The notes: generated by a model not told the origin, from the letters alone. 64,000 nucleotides of DNA from Anabaena cylindrica PCC 7122 (GCF_000317695.1 NC_019771.1:682001-746000), one strand, 5' to 3'; counted from the stretch's first letter, positions 9,496-20,079 are shown. A program made the numbers and translations.

Positions 9496-11415
9496 TTATC
9501 TTTGCTGTAAGTATTTGAGAATACCACGAGCGATCGCATCAGCCATCCGATTTTGGTATTCTGATGATGCCAACCGAAGATTATCTTCCCTACCAGTTAT
9601 ATAGCCTGTTTCCACTAAAATCGAGGGCATAGAACTTTTTCTGAGGACATAGAATCTAGCTTTACGAGTTCCTCTATCTTTGATAGTACCAATATCCTGA
9701 AGAATCGCCTTGCGAACAGATTCGGCTAGACCATAACCACTGTCGTAATAATATACTTCTAAACCATTAACATCGGGACGATTATCTACTGCATTAGCGT
9801 GAATGCTAACAAACAAAGTTGCATTGACTCGTTTTGCTATATCTACCCGTCCTTGTAGTTCCACGAAAAAGTCAGCATCTCGCGTCATCACAGCTTGAAC
9901 GCCATTTTGCTCCAAAATAGCAGCTACTCTTTTGCCGATGGGGAGGATAACATCTTTTTCTGACAAACCGCCTAAACCAATAGCACCTGGATCTTTACCA
10001 CCATGTCCGGGGTCAATTACTACTAATAGTTTTCCTCTAGGAACTGATAAACGTGGTTGAGGCTGTGAACGGATTTGGGAATTTGTTATGTCTGGATCTG
10101 GCAGTTGTCTATTATTCGTTGATGATAAGGGAGGTAAGCTAATTGGAGGCGTTAACTGACGAGAGCGTTGTAACTGTAGAGCTAAAAGCTTCTCTCCAAA
10201 CTGATTGAGTTCTCCAATTTGCACACCTGATGCCGGTTGAACAAAGACCAATACAGTATTATTTGCTTGGGGTTGTAGACGTACCCTGAGGACGGGACTA
10301 TTAGCATTAAAAGCAGGCCCTGTTACCCGATTAGCTAACTTAGCATTAGGAATAGTGATGCGAAATAGACCAGTGCTTCTGTCCCAATTTCCAGTAGCGG
10401 ATACGGCTTGGTCGGCTCTAATCACTAGTTGTGTCCCATTACCAGCCAGTTCTACAGACTGAATTGTAGCTGGGGAGTCGCTAATATTTGCACCAGCATT
10501 TGAAATAGAAGGTTGATTTTCTTTAACTCTACTCAGACGATTAGGCAATAAAACAAAACCCCTATTACCGCCAGATGTTGCCCGCCAATCGGGGCTGTTG
10601 CTATCCACCCGCAAAGTCATGCGAACAGTAGGGGTTTTACTAGAAAGTTGAGTAAATTCGATCCGGTTGACACCATAGCGATTAATCAACTGATCTCGTT
10701 GTTTCAGATTTGATGATAAGGCTGCGCCAGTAATGTCAAGATTGATAATGCGGTTATCTTCGCTGCGATTAACTTGAATTTGGGGATTACCACCACTAGT
10801 CTGAATGAAAAAACCATCGCCTGTTACCCGCAAGTTTTCAATTTGAACTACTTCCCTTGTGGTGTTAGCTGCTATCTCTTGGTTAGGTAAGGTGACAGGA
10901 GTAGTTGTCACCATGTTGTAAATATTTCTAGGGGAGGCTGCTGGGGTAAACGGTGATGAGGGAGGTATGAGTGCGGGGGTTTCTGCTGCTTGCTGACCTA
11001 TATAACCAGAGGCAGGTGCTGCTTCAGCTTCTATATTTGGTAGTTGTACTATCCAGCGACTGCTACTAGCCCCGGTAAATTTGACCAGATTGGGGTCTAG
11101 GGTATAACCAGGAGTCAATTCTATAACTAGGCGCGTTGTTTGTTTGTCAAACTGCCCGATGCGGATAGCACGAATTGCCCCCCCTACTGGTTGAGTTAAT
11201 TGCGATCGCCCAAATTCGGTGTTTGGTAAATCAATTACCAACCGTGTGGGGTTAAATATGAGTTGCGCTTGGGGTTGAACAGCGCCCGAAGTATTAATTT
11301 CTAGTCGGTTTTGATTGCTATCAAACCGCCAAGATTCCAACTTCGCAGCCATAGCAGGCGACGATAGCATGAAGATGGTTCCAAAAGTGCTGGGTATTAA
11401 CCAGTGTAGTTTCAC
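9496..11415 (-). CDS. amiC2: N-acetylmuramoyl-L-alanine amidase with AMIN domains (AmiC2-like)
   Basis: The 639-residue secreted amidase has a signal peptide (about residues 1-23, ending AMA), a first AMIN domain (about 25-130), a linker, a second AMIN-like domain (about 190-420), and a C-terminal Amidase_3 domain from about residue 460. The zinc and catalytic motifs are intact: VVIDPGHGGKDPGA, the Glu after the GLSEKD loop, SIHANA, and ILVETGY. In Anabaena such amidases cut septal peptidoglycan to form the nanopores used for cell-cell communication. It is a tandem paralog of the upstream gene; the assignment as amiC2 rests on the order next to murI, from memory. Confidence 0.88.
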   Translation of the reverse strand: MKLHWLIPSTFGTIFMLSSPAMAAKLESWRFDSNQNRLEINTSGAVQPQAQLIFNPTRLVIDLPNTEFGRSQLTQPVGGAIRAIRIGQFDKQTTRLVIELTPGYTLDPNLVKFTGASSSRWIVQLPNIEAEAAPASGYIGQQAAETPALIPPSSPFTPAASPRNIYNMVTTTPVTLPNQEIAANTTREVVQIENLRVTGDGFFIQTSGGNPQIQVNRSEDNRIINLDITGAALSSNLKQRDQLINRYGVNRIEFTQLSSKTPTVRMTLRVDSNSPDWRATSGGNRGFVLLPNRLSRVKENQPSISNAGANISDSPATIQSVELAGNGTQLVIRADQAVSATGNWDRSTGLFRITIPNAKLANRVTGPAFNANSPVLRVRLQPQANNTVLVFVQPASGVQIGELNQFGEKLLALQLQRSRQLTPPISLPPLSSTNNRQLPDPDITNSQIRSQPQPRLSVPRGKLLVVIDPGHGGKDPGAIGLGGLSEKDVILPIGKRVAAILEQNGVQAVMTRDADFFVELQGRVDIAKRVNATLFVSIHANAVDNRPDVNGLEVYYYDSGYGLAESVRKAILQDIGTIKDRGTRKARFYVLRKSSMPSILVETGYITGREDNLRLASSEYQNRMADAIARGILKYLQQR

Positions 11416-11761
11416 AGTCCTTTCTCCTGATTCGCATTCATGGGAGCCGTCAATATCTCAACATCTTGGTAAATCCTCACACCTACCTTTACCGCCCAAA
11501 TTTTGGCTTGGCGCTGGTATCGAGACACAGCTAATGGCGTAACACTATAGCATAGGCTGTAAATTTTGCCATCCTATAAGAGTAAATTAATTTAACCTGC
11601 AAAGCATCAGATTACACCAAAAAGAGCTATTAAAATTAACCGGAATCAGAAAATTCCATTTCTCCCAGCAGAATGACTAGTCAGGTAACATTGCTAATAA
11701 ATACAATTTAATATTCAATAAATCATTAAGTTTATTTACTGAATACTGGAAATTAAATTAC

Positions 11762-13630
11762 TTACCTTTGCTTTAGGTACTGGAGAATTCCTTGAGCGAT
11801 CGCTTCGGCCATTTGATTCTGATAAGCTGAGGTTTTGAGTTTGGCAACATCTTCTCTACCAGTCACATAACCTACTTCCACTAAAATTGAGGGCATAGAA
11901 CTTTTTCTGAGGACGAAAAATCTAGCTTTCCGTACTTTCCGATCTCTAACATTGACACTTTGAAGAATTCTATTGTGGACAGTTCGAGCTAAACTCAGAC
12001 CATTTTCATAATAATAAGTTTCTAAACCACTAACATCAGGACGACTTAGACCCACTGAATTAGCATGAATGCTGACAAAAACATCAGCATTAGCTCTTTC
12101 TGCCATTGCTACTCGTCCGGGGAGAGTCACAAAATAGTCAGAATCCCTAGTCAGAACTGCTTGTACGCCGTTTTGCTGCAAAATCGCGGCTACCCTTTTG
12201 CTAATAGGTAAGATAAGATTTTTTTCCTGTATGCCGCCAATACCAACCGCTCCAGGGTCTTTACCTCCGTGTCCAGGGTCAATCATAACTAATAATTTAC
12301 CTTTAGGAACTGAGCGGCGGGGTCTGGGCTGAGGAGTCTTTATATTTGGGTCTGGTAATTGTCCGCTATTTGGTGATGGTAAGGGAGGTAAACTAATTGG
12401 GGGTCTGACTTGAGCATATCGTTGTAATTGTAAAGCCAGAAGCTGGTTGCCGACCTGATTGAGTTCCCCAATTCTCACTCCCGATGCTGGTTGGACAAAA
12501 ATGACTACGGTGTTTGGTACTTGTGGTTGCAGACGTACCCGGAGAACAGGACTATTGGCATCAAAAATAGGACCTTTGACGCTGGGAGCTAATTTAGCAT
12601 TGGGAATAGTGATGCGAAATAGTCCAGTAGTTCTATCCCAACTACCCTGAGCAGATAAAGTTTGATCAGCTCTAATCAGTAGTTGGGTGTTATTACCAGC
12701 TAATTCCACAGACTGAATTGTAGCTGGGGTGTTGGTAACATCTGGGTTGCTAGGGTTGGCAGGAATGGTTGTTGATTGATTACTGTTTTGAGGTAAGCGG
12801 ACAACACCTTTGGTTGGCAGTAGAATCAAGCCGCCCACACTACTGTTACTTACTCGCCAGTCGGGGCTATCTTTGTTTACCCGTAATGTCATGCGGATAG
12901 ATGCTGGTTTAGTTCGCAGTTGGGTGAATTCTATGCGGCTGACACCATGCTTATTTACTGATAAATTTCTTGGGGATAGATTAGGTGATAAAGTTGCACC
13001 ACCAATATCCATAAATATGGTAGTGCGATCGCGGCTACGGGACACCTTAACTTGAGGATTACCACCATTAGTACGAATAAAAAAACCATCTCCTGTGGTT
13101 TGTAATCTTTGAATTTGAGTAATCCCAGCTATAGTGTTGGCCGCTGTGGAAAACTCAGGTTGAGTTTGGGAATCTTGGGAGTCTATGGTGACTAAATTAT
13201 AAGTATTATTATTGTTGTCGGAGGGTGCGACTGCTTGCTCAAATTCTAGTTTTGGCAATTGTACTGTCCATCGGTTAGCCGATATTCCTACAAATTTAAC
13301 CAGATTGGGGTCGAGAGTATAACCAGGTGCTAGTTCTACAACTAGGCGAGCGGTTGTGGGGTTAAACTGTCCAACACGAATGGAACGAATTGCACCACCT
13401 ACTGGTTGAGTTAATTGCGACCGACCAAATTCGGTGTTGGGTAAATCAATTACCAACCTTGTGGGATTAAATATGAGTTGCGCTTGGGGTTGAACAGCAC
13501 CCGAAGTATTGATTTCTAGTCGGTTTTGATTGCTATCAAACCGCCAAGATTCCAATTTCGCAGCTAAAGTCGGGGAAGATAGTAAAAGAATAGTTCCAAC
13601 TGTACTGGGTAGTAAGTAGTGTAGCTTCAA
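11762..13630 (-). CDS. amiC1: N-acetylmuramoyl-L-alanine amidase with AMIN domains (AmiC1-like)
   Basis: This 622-residue paralog of the following gene has the same architecture: signal peptide, AMIN domain, second AMIN-like domain, and Amidase_3 with MIDPGHGGKDPGA, SIHANS and ILVEVGY. About the first 110 residues are nearly identical to the downstream copy, including at the DNA level, which points to recent duplication or gene conversion in the N-terminal part, whereas the linker around residues 135-170 differs. It is first in the amiC1-amiC2-murI direction; the 346-bp gap suggests that amiC2 may have its own promoter. Confidence 0.88.
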   Translation of the reverse strand: MKLHYLLPSTVGTILLLSSPTLAAKLESWRFDSNQNRLEINTSGAVQPQAQLIFNPTRLVIDLPNTEFGRSQLTQPVGGAIRSIRVGQFNPTTARLVVELAPGYTLDPNLVKFVGISANRWTVQLPKLEFEQAVAPSDNNNNTYNLVTIDSQDSQTQPEFSTAANTIAGITQIQRLQTTGDGFFIRTNGGNPQVKVSRSRDRTTIFMDIGGATLSPNLSPRNLSVNKHGVSRIEFTQLRTKPASIRMTLRVNKDSPDWRVSNSSVGGLILLPTKGVVRLPQNSNQSTTIPANPSNPDVTNTPATIQSVELAGNNTQLLIRADQTLSAQGSWDRTTGLFRITIPNAKLAPSVKGPIFDANSPVLRVRLQPQVPNTVVIFVQPASGVRIGELNQVGNQLLALQLQRYAQVRPPISLPPLPSPNSGQLPDPNIKTPQPRPRRSVPKGKLLVMIDPGHGGKDPGAVGIGGIQEKNLILPISKRVAAILQQNGVQAVLTRDSDYFVTLPGRVAMAERANADVFVSIHANSVGLSRPDVSGLETYYYENGLSLARTVHNRILQSVNVRDRKVRKARFFVLRKSSMPSILVEVGYVTGREDVAKLKTSAYQNQMAEAIAQGILQYLKQR

Positions 13631-13709
13631 AGTTATTTCTCCTGATTTACATTTATGTAAGTCATTAATATCTCAAAATTTTGGCAAATCTGCACACAAT
13701 CACCACGTA

Positions 13710-13809
13710 TATAGCCTTTCCCACTCTAGTTAGATACAAAATTACCCCTCCCCAACCCTCCCCTTGGTAAGGGGAGGGGGTGTATTTCATGAGATTGGGA
13801 ATTGCTATA
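13710..13809 (+). repeat. family A palindromic repeat (MITE-like), shortened copy
   Basis: Begins TATAGCCTTTCCCACTC and ends GGGAATTGCTATA, giving TATAGC/GCTATA terminal inverted repeats, with an internal CCCTCCCC...GGGGAGGG hairpin. Six further copies lie in this window (16064, 22402, 22789, 25435, 34979, 60518). This copy lacks the GCGCGACAGCGCGGG loop seen in most others. No coding capacity. Confidence 0.85.
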
Positions 13810-14331
13810 ATAATTTTGAATTGTCAAATTAGAATCTCTCACCACAAGGCTATTATCGAAATTTCAAATTTAATATTAAACTTTGACACTGCTACTGAAA
13901 TCAAAATACATAATAAATGACTTTTAGATGATAACCACAAAAAGGTAATTCAGAATTAATGACGTTTGGACAGCTATAATTTTGTGACACCTGACAGCAG
14001 AAAAAATTAATTTTTAGGTGCGTCATTGAATCTAAATTTACAATAAAGCCCACCGCTGTCAACTGTACAAGTGAAGTTGGCGGGTGCTACTTCTTCATGA
14101 CTAGACAACGTTCACACCATCACAAATAACTAGATATGGGATAGAACCCAAGGTCATTCCGAATCCTAACCAGAATGATAAACCAATGAAAATTAACTAT
14201 CACAGGAGACGGCGATTGAGAAATTTAAGTTTCCGTTAAGTAGTAATTGGTCGAGGTAACTGCTTTAAGGCACGTCTATCCTGAACTGGAGATAGGGAAA
14301 TAGTAATTAGCGGGACTGAATATTATTGAGA

Positions 14332-14431
14332 TACAGTAGTTTGCGTAGTTGGGAGGTACAAAATCTAAATTGAAACCTATACATGAAGCCAGTTTTACTC
14401 CTGACTCCTGACTCCTGACTTCTGCTGTATA
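14332..14431 (-). repeat. family C repeat containing heptamer tandem repeats
   Basis: This copy has TACAG..CTGCTGTA-type ends, a conserved body (CCAGTTTT, TACAAAATCTAAATTG) and an internal run of GACTCCT heptamers. The same element recurs at 22550-22656 and 26223-26306 with different heptamer numbers, so it is a mobile or spreading repeat and not an isolated microsatellite. Confidence 0.7.
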
Positions 14432-14508
14432 AGGTACTGGAAAAAGTAGCCACAATATACTTGTCCACAGTTGATTATGGACAAGTACAAACTACACAAA
14501 GACTACTT

Positions 14509-15960
14509 CTACTTATTCAAGCTCTCCTGAGAATCTGAAGTGACTTCCAAATGCTTACCGTCATTTGCTGTTGCAATTGCTAACAATGTATCAGAGGAAC
14601 CTTCATCTAAAGTAGTTGCGGTTTTTGATTCGGGAAAGACGAATCTTAGCAGAGGGGGGGCTAAAAAGGTAGTGAGAATTACCATCATAATAATTGCTGC
14701 TCCTAGGGGTTTTGAGAGAGCGCCACTAGCTGCACCAACACCGGCAAATACCAAGCCTACCTCACCTCTGGGAATCATCCCTACACCAATTGCCAACCGG
14801 TTAATGTTGGGTTGACCAAACACGGCTAAACCTGTGATCACTTTACCGAGAATGGCAACTGTAATCAGGAAAATTGCCATAATTAGGCCTTCGCGATTAC
14901 TGGGAATTGCTGGGTTTAGAACTCCCAAATCGGTTTTTGCCCCAACGGCGACGAAGAACACAGGTACTAGCATATCGGCAATGGGAATAACTTGCTTTTG
15001 CAGTTCCTTGCGTTTATCAGTTTCTTCTAGGACTAACCCTGCTGCAAAAGCTCCGAGAATTGCTTCTAAGTGGATAATAGCGGCAAGATAGGCCATGACA
15101 AAAGCGAAGATAAATGCCGGTATGACCAATCCGCCACGTGTTTTGAGTTTATTTGCGATCGCAACGAAGGATTTATTGAAAACATTCCCCAACACAATCG
15201 CACCAACGAGAAAAGCAGTGGCGCTAATAATCAAATAAATGACATTACCTACATCTACTGCGCCATCTTTAGCTAAACTGGCTACTACAGCTAAGACGAT
15301 AATTCCCAAGATATCATCTATTACCGCCGCACCGAGAATAATCTGCCCTTCTTTTGAATTTAATCGGCCTAGTTCTGAGAGGACTTTGGAGGTAATACCG
15401 ATACTAGTAGCAGTCAACGCAGCCCCAGCAAAAATTGCCGGTACAGCACTGATACCAAACAAAGTCATTAAGCCAAATGTACCTGCGGCAAAGGGTACTG
15501 CTACCCCTACAATTGCCACAACTACGGCTTGGATACCGACTGCCATTAAGTCTTTTAAATTGGACTCTAAGCCAATTTCAAAGAGCAGGATAATCACGCC
15601 CAGTTCTGCTAAAACAGATACTACCTCTGACTGTGCAGCAAATACCTGTGGAGTGGCTTCTGGAGTTAAACCAGCAGTGATTTGCAGGAAAGTCATGATT
15701 AATGAACTAGAACTGTCTGTACCACCTTCTGGGAATACCAACAGATGTAATACAGATGTGCCGACTATGACACCACCCACAAGTTCACCTAAAACAGGTG
15801 GCAAACCTATTTTATTTGATAATTCCCCACCTACTTTGCTGGCGAGGTAAATTACTACTAAGCTCAGTAGCACCGATGCTACCACCATTGAACTATCTGC
15901 TGATTCCGTGGCACTTGCCAACAGAGGAACAGTAAAATTGATTGCACTGAAAAACTGCAT
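14509..15960 (-). CDS. cation/proton antiporter, CPA2 (NapA/KefB) family
   Basis: The 483-residue membrane protein has 12-13 predicted helices. The family signature is present: GVIVGTSVLHLL early, then the paired acidic residues of the ion site in LGAAVIDDILGIIVL (about residue 213), and GMIPRGEVGLVFAGVG near residue 397. Such antiporters exchange Na+ or K+ for H+ at the plasma membrane. The C-terminal 45 residues are a cytoplasmic tail without an RCK/TrkA domain. Which cation it carries cannot be decided here. It is monocistronic, with repeats on both sides. Confidence 0.85.
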   Translation of the reverse strand: MQFFSAINFTVPLLASATESADSSMVVASVLLSLVVIYLASKVGGELSNKIGLPPVLGELVGGVIVGTSVLHLLVFPEGGTDSSSSLIMTFLQITAGLTPEATPQVFAAQSEVVSVLAELGVIILLFEIGLESNLKDLMAVGIQAVVVAIVGVAVPFAAGTFGLMTLFGISAVPAIFAGAALTATSIGITSKVLSELGRLNSKEGQIILGAAVIDDILGIIVLAVVASLAKDGAVDVGNVIYLIISATAFLVGAIVLGNVFNKSFVAIANKLKTRGGLVIPAFIFAFVMAYLAAIIHLEAILGAFAAGLVLEETDKRKELQKQVIPIADMLVPVFFVAVGAKTDLGVLNPAIPSNREGLIMAIFLITVAILGKVITGLAVFGQPNINRLAIGVGMIPRGEVGLVFAGVGAASGALSKPLGAAIIMMVILTTFLAPPLLRFVFPESKTATTLDEGSSDTLLAIATANDGKHLEVTSDSQESLNK

Positions 15961-16063
15961 TGGTTCTGTGAATATCCTTCTCTTTATTTTTACTCTTTTA
16001 TCGAAACCATTTCATAGACTAGATATATACCTACTGCTAACAGCAATCATAAGATATTAGATA

Positions 16064-16184
16064 TATAGCCTTTCCCACTCTAGTTAGATACAAAATTACC
16101 CCTCCCCAACCCTCCCCTTGGTAAGGGGATGGTGCGCGACAGCGCGGGTGGGGTGTATTTCATGAGCTTGGAAATTGCTATATA
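16064..16184 (+). repeat. family A palindromic repeat (MITE-like)
   Basis: Full copy with TATAGCCTTTCCC start and AATTGCTATA end, including the GCGCGACAGCGCGGG inner stem. It lies in the 637-bp gap upstream of the antiporter gene and the SIMPL gene; outside the repeat that gap shows only AT-rich sequence in which I see no gene. Confidence 0.85.
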
Positions 16185-16596
16185 TACACTACTGATAAGA
16201 GGTATAAAGTAATTGATGCCTCCTGCAAAATTGATTCAGATGCTGCCAATGCAACTTTGATATTGGGACAAATGAACACCCAGTCTTTAGTACAAAACGA
16301 CGACAACCAGATGATCATTAGAAAACTCTAAAACCCTTACTGAGTAGTCATTACGAACTTGTTCTAAATCAAACTGATAATAAACCTATGGTTATGTTTT
16401 CAGCAGCTAATCAGCCCTGATCAATTTAGAGCCACTTTTTTAGTTGCCAAAAATGTAACCAAGAAACTTTTTGATTGAGGGAGTGCCAAAGTATAAATAT
16501 ACAAATTGAATTGGGTTGTAATTGTGAAAAGTTCCGGGTAAAAGTTAACTAAAACTTGGAAACTTGGTATAAATTTTTTGAGGAGTGTAGATCTAA

Positions 16597-17336
16597 ATGC
16601 ATCGAAATACTTTATCTAGTTCTCGTGTTCAGACCAGGAACTTTGGGAAAGCACTATCTTTGACTTTAATATTATTTATGATTTTTACTTTACCTGCATC
16701 AGCGCAGGAAAAAGAAAAACTATGGCGGACTTTAACGGTGAGTGGTCGTGGTATGGAAGCAATTCCTACAACCTTGTCCCAAGTGAGTTTGGGTGTAGAA
16801 ATTCAAGGAAAAACGGCTGAGGAAGTCCAAAAAGAGGCAGCCCGCAGGTCATCAGCAGTGGTTGCTTTACTCAAAAGCCGGAATGTAGACAAATTAACTA
16901 CGACAGGTGTTCGCTTGAACCCAGTTTATAGCTACACCAATAATATACAGAGAATTACTGGTTATGCTGCTAGTAACACGGTGAGCTTTCGTGTTCCTAC
17001 TGATAAAGTAGGCACATTATTGGATGAAGCTGTAAAAACGGGAGCGACACAAATTAGCGGTGTGAGTTTTATCGCTAGTGACGATGCGATCGCCAATGCC
17101 CAAAAACAAGCCCTCAAAAAAGCTACCCAGGATGCCCAACAACAGGCTGATGCTGTTTTAAACACTTTAGGATTGCAAGCTAAAGAAATAGTCAGTATTC
17201 AAGTTAATGGTGCAAGTGCGCCCCCACCACCTATGCTTTATCGTAGTGAGGCTAAATTAACTAATGCAGATGCTTCTACCCCTGTAATTGGTGGTGAACA
17301 AGAAGTACAAGCATCTGTGACATTGCAAATTAGTTA

Positions 17337-17340
<4 letters not shown>
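16597..17340 (+). CDS. secreted SIMPL-domain (DUF541) protein
   Basis: The 247-residue protein has an N-terminal signal peptide (hydrophobic segment about residues 19-36 ending PASAQ), so it is exported to the periplasm. The remainder is a SIMPL/DUF541 domain: LTVSGRGMEAIPTT near the start, LNPVYSYTNNIQRITGYAAS in the middle, and the typical closing VQASVTLQISY. Members include E. coli YggE, linked to oxidative stress, but the biochemical role is unsettled. GAGGAG ahead of ATG 16597 supports the start. It converges on the SSB gene across heptamer repeats. Confidence 0.85.
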
Positions 17341-17456
<116 letters not shown>

Positions 17457-17460
17457 AAAA

Positions 17461-17823
17461 TTAGAAATTTTCTGGAGACATATCAGCCATACCACCGTCT
17501 CCGTCGCGCTTAGAACCTAGCAACTCTAGTTGCTCTACATGGATAACTGGACTAGAACGATTGACTCCGGTTTGGCGATCGCTCCAAGAATCAAATTTCA
17601 AAGAACCTTTAACCCCGATTAGGCTGCCTTTACGTACATAGTTGCCAGCAACTTCAGCCGTTTTACCCCACAGTTCTAGATTAAACCAGTCTGGTTTATC
17701 ATTGTTACGCGATCGACGATTCACTGCTAGAGTCAACCGGCATTTAACTGTACCAGACTCAAAATACTTCATATCTGGGTCGCCGCCTACACGTCCGACC
17801 AGGGTGACAACATTAATGCTCAT
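17461..17823 (-). CDS. ssb: single-stranded DNA-binding protein, short cyanobacterial form
   Basis: The 120-residue OB-fold protein begins at the ATG at 17823 (MSINVVTLVGRVG), seven codons inside the longest frame, because that is where the SSB family begins. Signature elements are VTLVGRVGGDPDMKYF, LAVNRR, and WFNLELWGKTAE. The tail is short and ends ENF and not in the usual acidic DDDIPF motif, so partner recruitment may differ from classical SSB; it may be a second, accessory SSB. It is divergent from mreB. Confidence 0.85.
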   Translation of the reverse strand: MSINVVTLVGRVGGDPDMKYFESGTVKCRLTLAVNRRSRNNDKPDWFNLELWGKTAEVAGNYVRKGSLIGVKGSLKFDSWSDRQTGVNRSSPVIHVEQLELLGSKRDGDGGMADMSPENF

Positions 17824-18160
17824 GGGTGTTACCTTTAAGTACAAGTGTACTCATTTATTGTGAATAATATAATAGCTAATTGTAAAATTATTTAAAATAT
17901 GTTAAGTGTTTAGCAATATGATTAATATCAAACAATGATTCAAAAAATACTTGGCATCGTTGCCAAAATTATACGGTTATACTGAGTGACTTTGGAATAG
18001 AGAAACTAAGATGCCTGAAACATCCATCAAGATTAACAAAAATTATAGATAAAAATAGTTTAGTGTACTGGAGTCAGGCGGAAAAATATCATCGAATCTA
18101 GCACAATTAACTCTCACTGTTATCATTACAAATTAGCGCAAATAGGGGGCAAAGACACGC

Positions 18161-19201
18161 GTGGGTCTTTTTAAGAACTTTCGCTCATCATGGGATATGG
18201 GTATCGACCTCGGTACAGCCAACACCCTAGTTTATGTATCTGGCAAAGGAATTGTACTTCAAGAGCCTTCAGTGGTTGCCATTGATAAAAATGAAAAAAT
18301 AGCGCTGGCAGTTGGAGAAGATGCCAAAAAAATGCTCGGTCGGACACCAGGTAACGTAATAGCTGTCCGTCCTTTGCGTGATGGTGTTATTGCTGATTTT
18401 GATACTGCCGAACTGATGCTAAAAAGTTTTATCCAGCGAGTAAATGAGGGCAGATCCCTGATTTTACCCCGGATTGTCATTGGTATTCCCAGCGGTGTAA
18501 CTGGGGTAGAAAGACGAGCCGTAATGGATGCAGCTACTCAAGCCGGAGCTAGAGAAGTATATTTAATTGATGAGCCTGTAGCAGCAGCAATTGGTGCAGG
18601 CTTACCAGTAGCCGAACCCACAGGTAATATGATCATTGATATTGGTGGTGGGACAACAGAAGTAGCTGTACTCAGTCTTCAGGGTACAGTAATTAGCGAA
18701 TCTGTACGTATCGCGGGAGATGAACTGACGGAAGCAATTATCCAGTATATGAAGAAAGTTAATAACCTGGTCATTGGAGAACGTACCGCTGAAGATATCA
18801 AAATTCGCATTGGTTCTGCCTATCCAACCAACGATGATGCTGATATTATGGAAGTCCGGGGATTACACTTGCTTTCTGGTTTACCTAGAACTGTGACTGT
18901 CAAGGGTGGAGAAATTCGTGAAAGTATGTTAGAGCCGCTATCAGTAATTATAGAAGCAGTAAAGCGGACACTAGAACGCACGCCTCCAGAACTAGCCGCA
19001 GACATTATTGATAGAGGAATTATGTTAGCGGGAGGTGGCGCATTACTAAAAGGACTAGACACGCTAATTAGTCATGAGACGGGTATTGTCACACACATTG
19101 CCGCCGATCCTCTCAGTTGTGTGGTCTTGGGGACAGGTCGTGTGCTAGAAAACTTCAAGCAGCTAGAACGAGTCTTTAGTGGTCGTTCTCGCAATATGTA
19201 G
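18161..19201 (+). CDS. mreB: rod shape-determining actin MreB
   Basis: The 346-residue actin-like ATPase forms filaments under the membrane and directs lateral cell-wall synthesis. Visible motifs are phosphate-1 MGIDLGTANTLVYV, phosphate-2 MIIDIGGGTTEVAVLSL, and the adenosine loop IMLAGGGALLKGLD. It starts with GTG at 18161, which fits the family length; AGGGGG at 18143-18148 lies about a dozen bases ahead of it. It is first in mreB-mreC-mreD, with 92 bp before mreC. The 300 bp upstream hold its promoter but no clear -35/-10 pair that I can defend. Confidence 0.96.
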   Translation: MGLFKNFRSSWDMGIDLGTANTLVYVSGKGIVLQEPSVVAIDKNEKIALAVGEDAKKMLGRTPGNVIAVRPLRDGVIADFDTAELMLKSFIQRVNEGRSLILPRIVIGIPSGVTGVERRAVMDAATQAGAREVYLIDEPVAAAIGAGLPVAEPTGNMIIDIGGGTTEVAVLSLQGTVISESVRIAGDELTEAIIQYMKKVNNLVIGERTAEDIKIRIGSAYPTNDDADIMEVRGLHLLSGLPRTVTVKGGEIRESMLEPLSVIIEAVKRTLERTPPELAADIIDRGIMLAGGGALLKGLDTLISHETGIVTHIAADPLSCVVLGTGRVLENFKQLERVFSGRSRNM

Positions 19202-19293
19202 ATAACCAAAAGCGTAAACAAGATGATGGATTCTGTATCTACTAAATATGGCATCCATTATCCCAACAATTTAAAGAATATATACAGGTATCA

Positions 19294-20079
19294 ATGTTTA
19301 CTCTACGCCGTTGGTGGGAACATAAGGGGTTACAAATAGGTTTGTTAGCTCTAGTTGTTGGTAGTGCTTGGACACTGCGACAGACACAAGGGACGCTGGT
19401 GATGGAGATATATCAAGGGATTACCCGTCCGTTGCAAACGTTGCAGCCAGGTATAAGCCCCGAAGAACGTATCCGTGATGCTCGACTATTAGAGTTACAA
19501 ACGCGCATAGTCGATCTAGAAAGTCAAAATCAAAAACTACAAGGTTTAGTGGGTTACATAGGAAAAGAACCACTTTCGGCACGCCCAATTGTAGCAAGAG
19601 TAGTGGGACGTAGTGCAGACCACTGGTGGCAACAAGTAACTTTAAATAGTGGCACAAATGCTGGTATTGAGGAAGGTTCTATTGTCAAAGCAGATGGTGG
19701 CTTAGTGGGTTTGGTAGAAAGTGTTACTCCTAACACTAGTCGCGTATTGTTAGTTAGCGATTTGAAAAGTCAAGTGGGTGTCACTATTAGCCGGACAGCT
19801 GCCAAGGGGATTGTGCGGGGTGATTCTTCAGTTGAAGGAGTGCTAGAGTTTTATGAAAAAGTTCCTAATGTTAAAGTAGGTGACTTAGTTTCAACTTCTA
19901 CTTATAGTCAGAAATTTCCGGCTGGTTTACCAGTAGGAAGAATAAAGTCTCTAGATTTAAAGAAACTCCCCGCATCAGTGGCTAAAGTTGAGCTATTCCC
20001 ACCAATTCGTTATTTGGATTGGGTAACTGTATATCCTAAGCCAGAAAACCTAGATCCGGAAAAACAAAAATCTGATTAG
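19294..20079 (+). CDS. mreC: rod shape-determining protein MreC
   Basis: The 261-residue bitopic protein has an N-terminal membrane anchor (about residues 10-28), a coiled-coil segment (about 60-85), then the beta-rich MreC periplasmic domain with ARVVGRSADHWWQQVTLNSG and the later GDLVSTSTYSQKFPAGLPVG. MreC links MreB to the periplasmic wall synthases. It is 92 bp after mreB and 23 bp before mreD, so co-transcription is likely. Confidence 0.93.
   Translation: MFTLRRWWEHKGLQIGLLALVVGSAWTLRQTQGTLVMEIYQGITRPLQTLQPGISPEERIRDARLLELQTRIVDLESQNQKLQGLVGYIGKEPLSARPIVARVVGRSADHWWQQVTLNSGTNAGIEEGSIVKADGGLVGLVESVTPNTSRVLLVSDLKSQVGVTISRTAAKGIVRGDSSVEGVLEFYEKVPNVKVGDLVSTSTYSQKFPAGLPVGRIKSLDLKKLPASVAKVELFPPIRYLDWVTVYPKPENLDPEKQKSD

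Larger units (their letters stand above)
13631..14508. other. 878-bp intergenic region with two repeat elements
   Basis: No coding frame is visible between amiC1 and the antiporter gene. The region contains a palindromic repeat copy (family A, 13710-13809) and a repeat with heptamers (family C, 14332-14431). The rest (13810-14330) is AT-rich and probably includes the amiC1 promoter; I see nothing else in it. Confidence 0.6.

Noticed and set aside
14050..14100. Possible hairpin CCCACC/GGCGGG near the antiporter gene
   Set aside because: The arms are not truly complementary when aligned, so no stem is supported.
15239..15850. 203-codon frame opposite the antiporter gene
   Set aside because: It lies wholly inside the antiporter coding region on the other strand; its Thr/Ala/Pro-rich sequence is the reverse reading of membrane helices.
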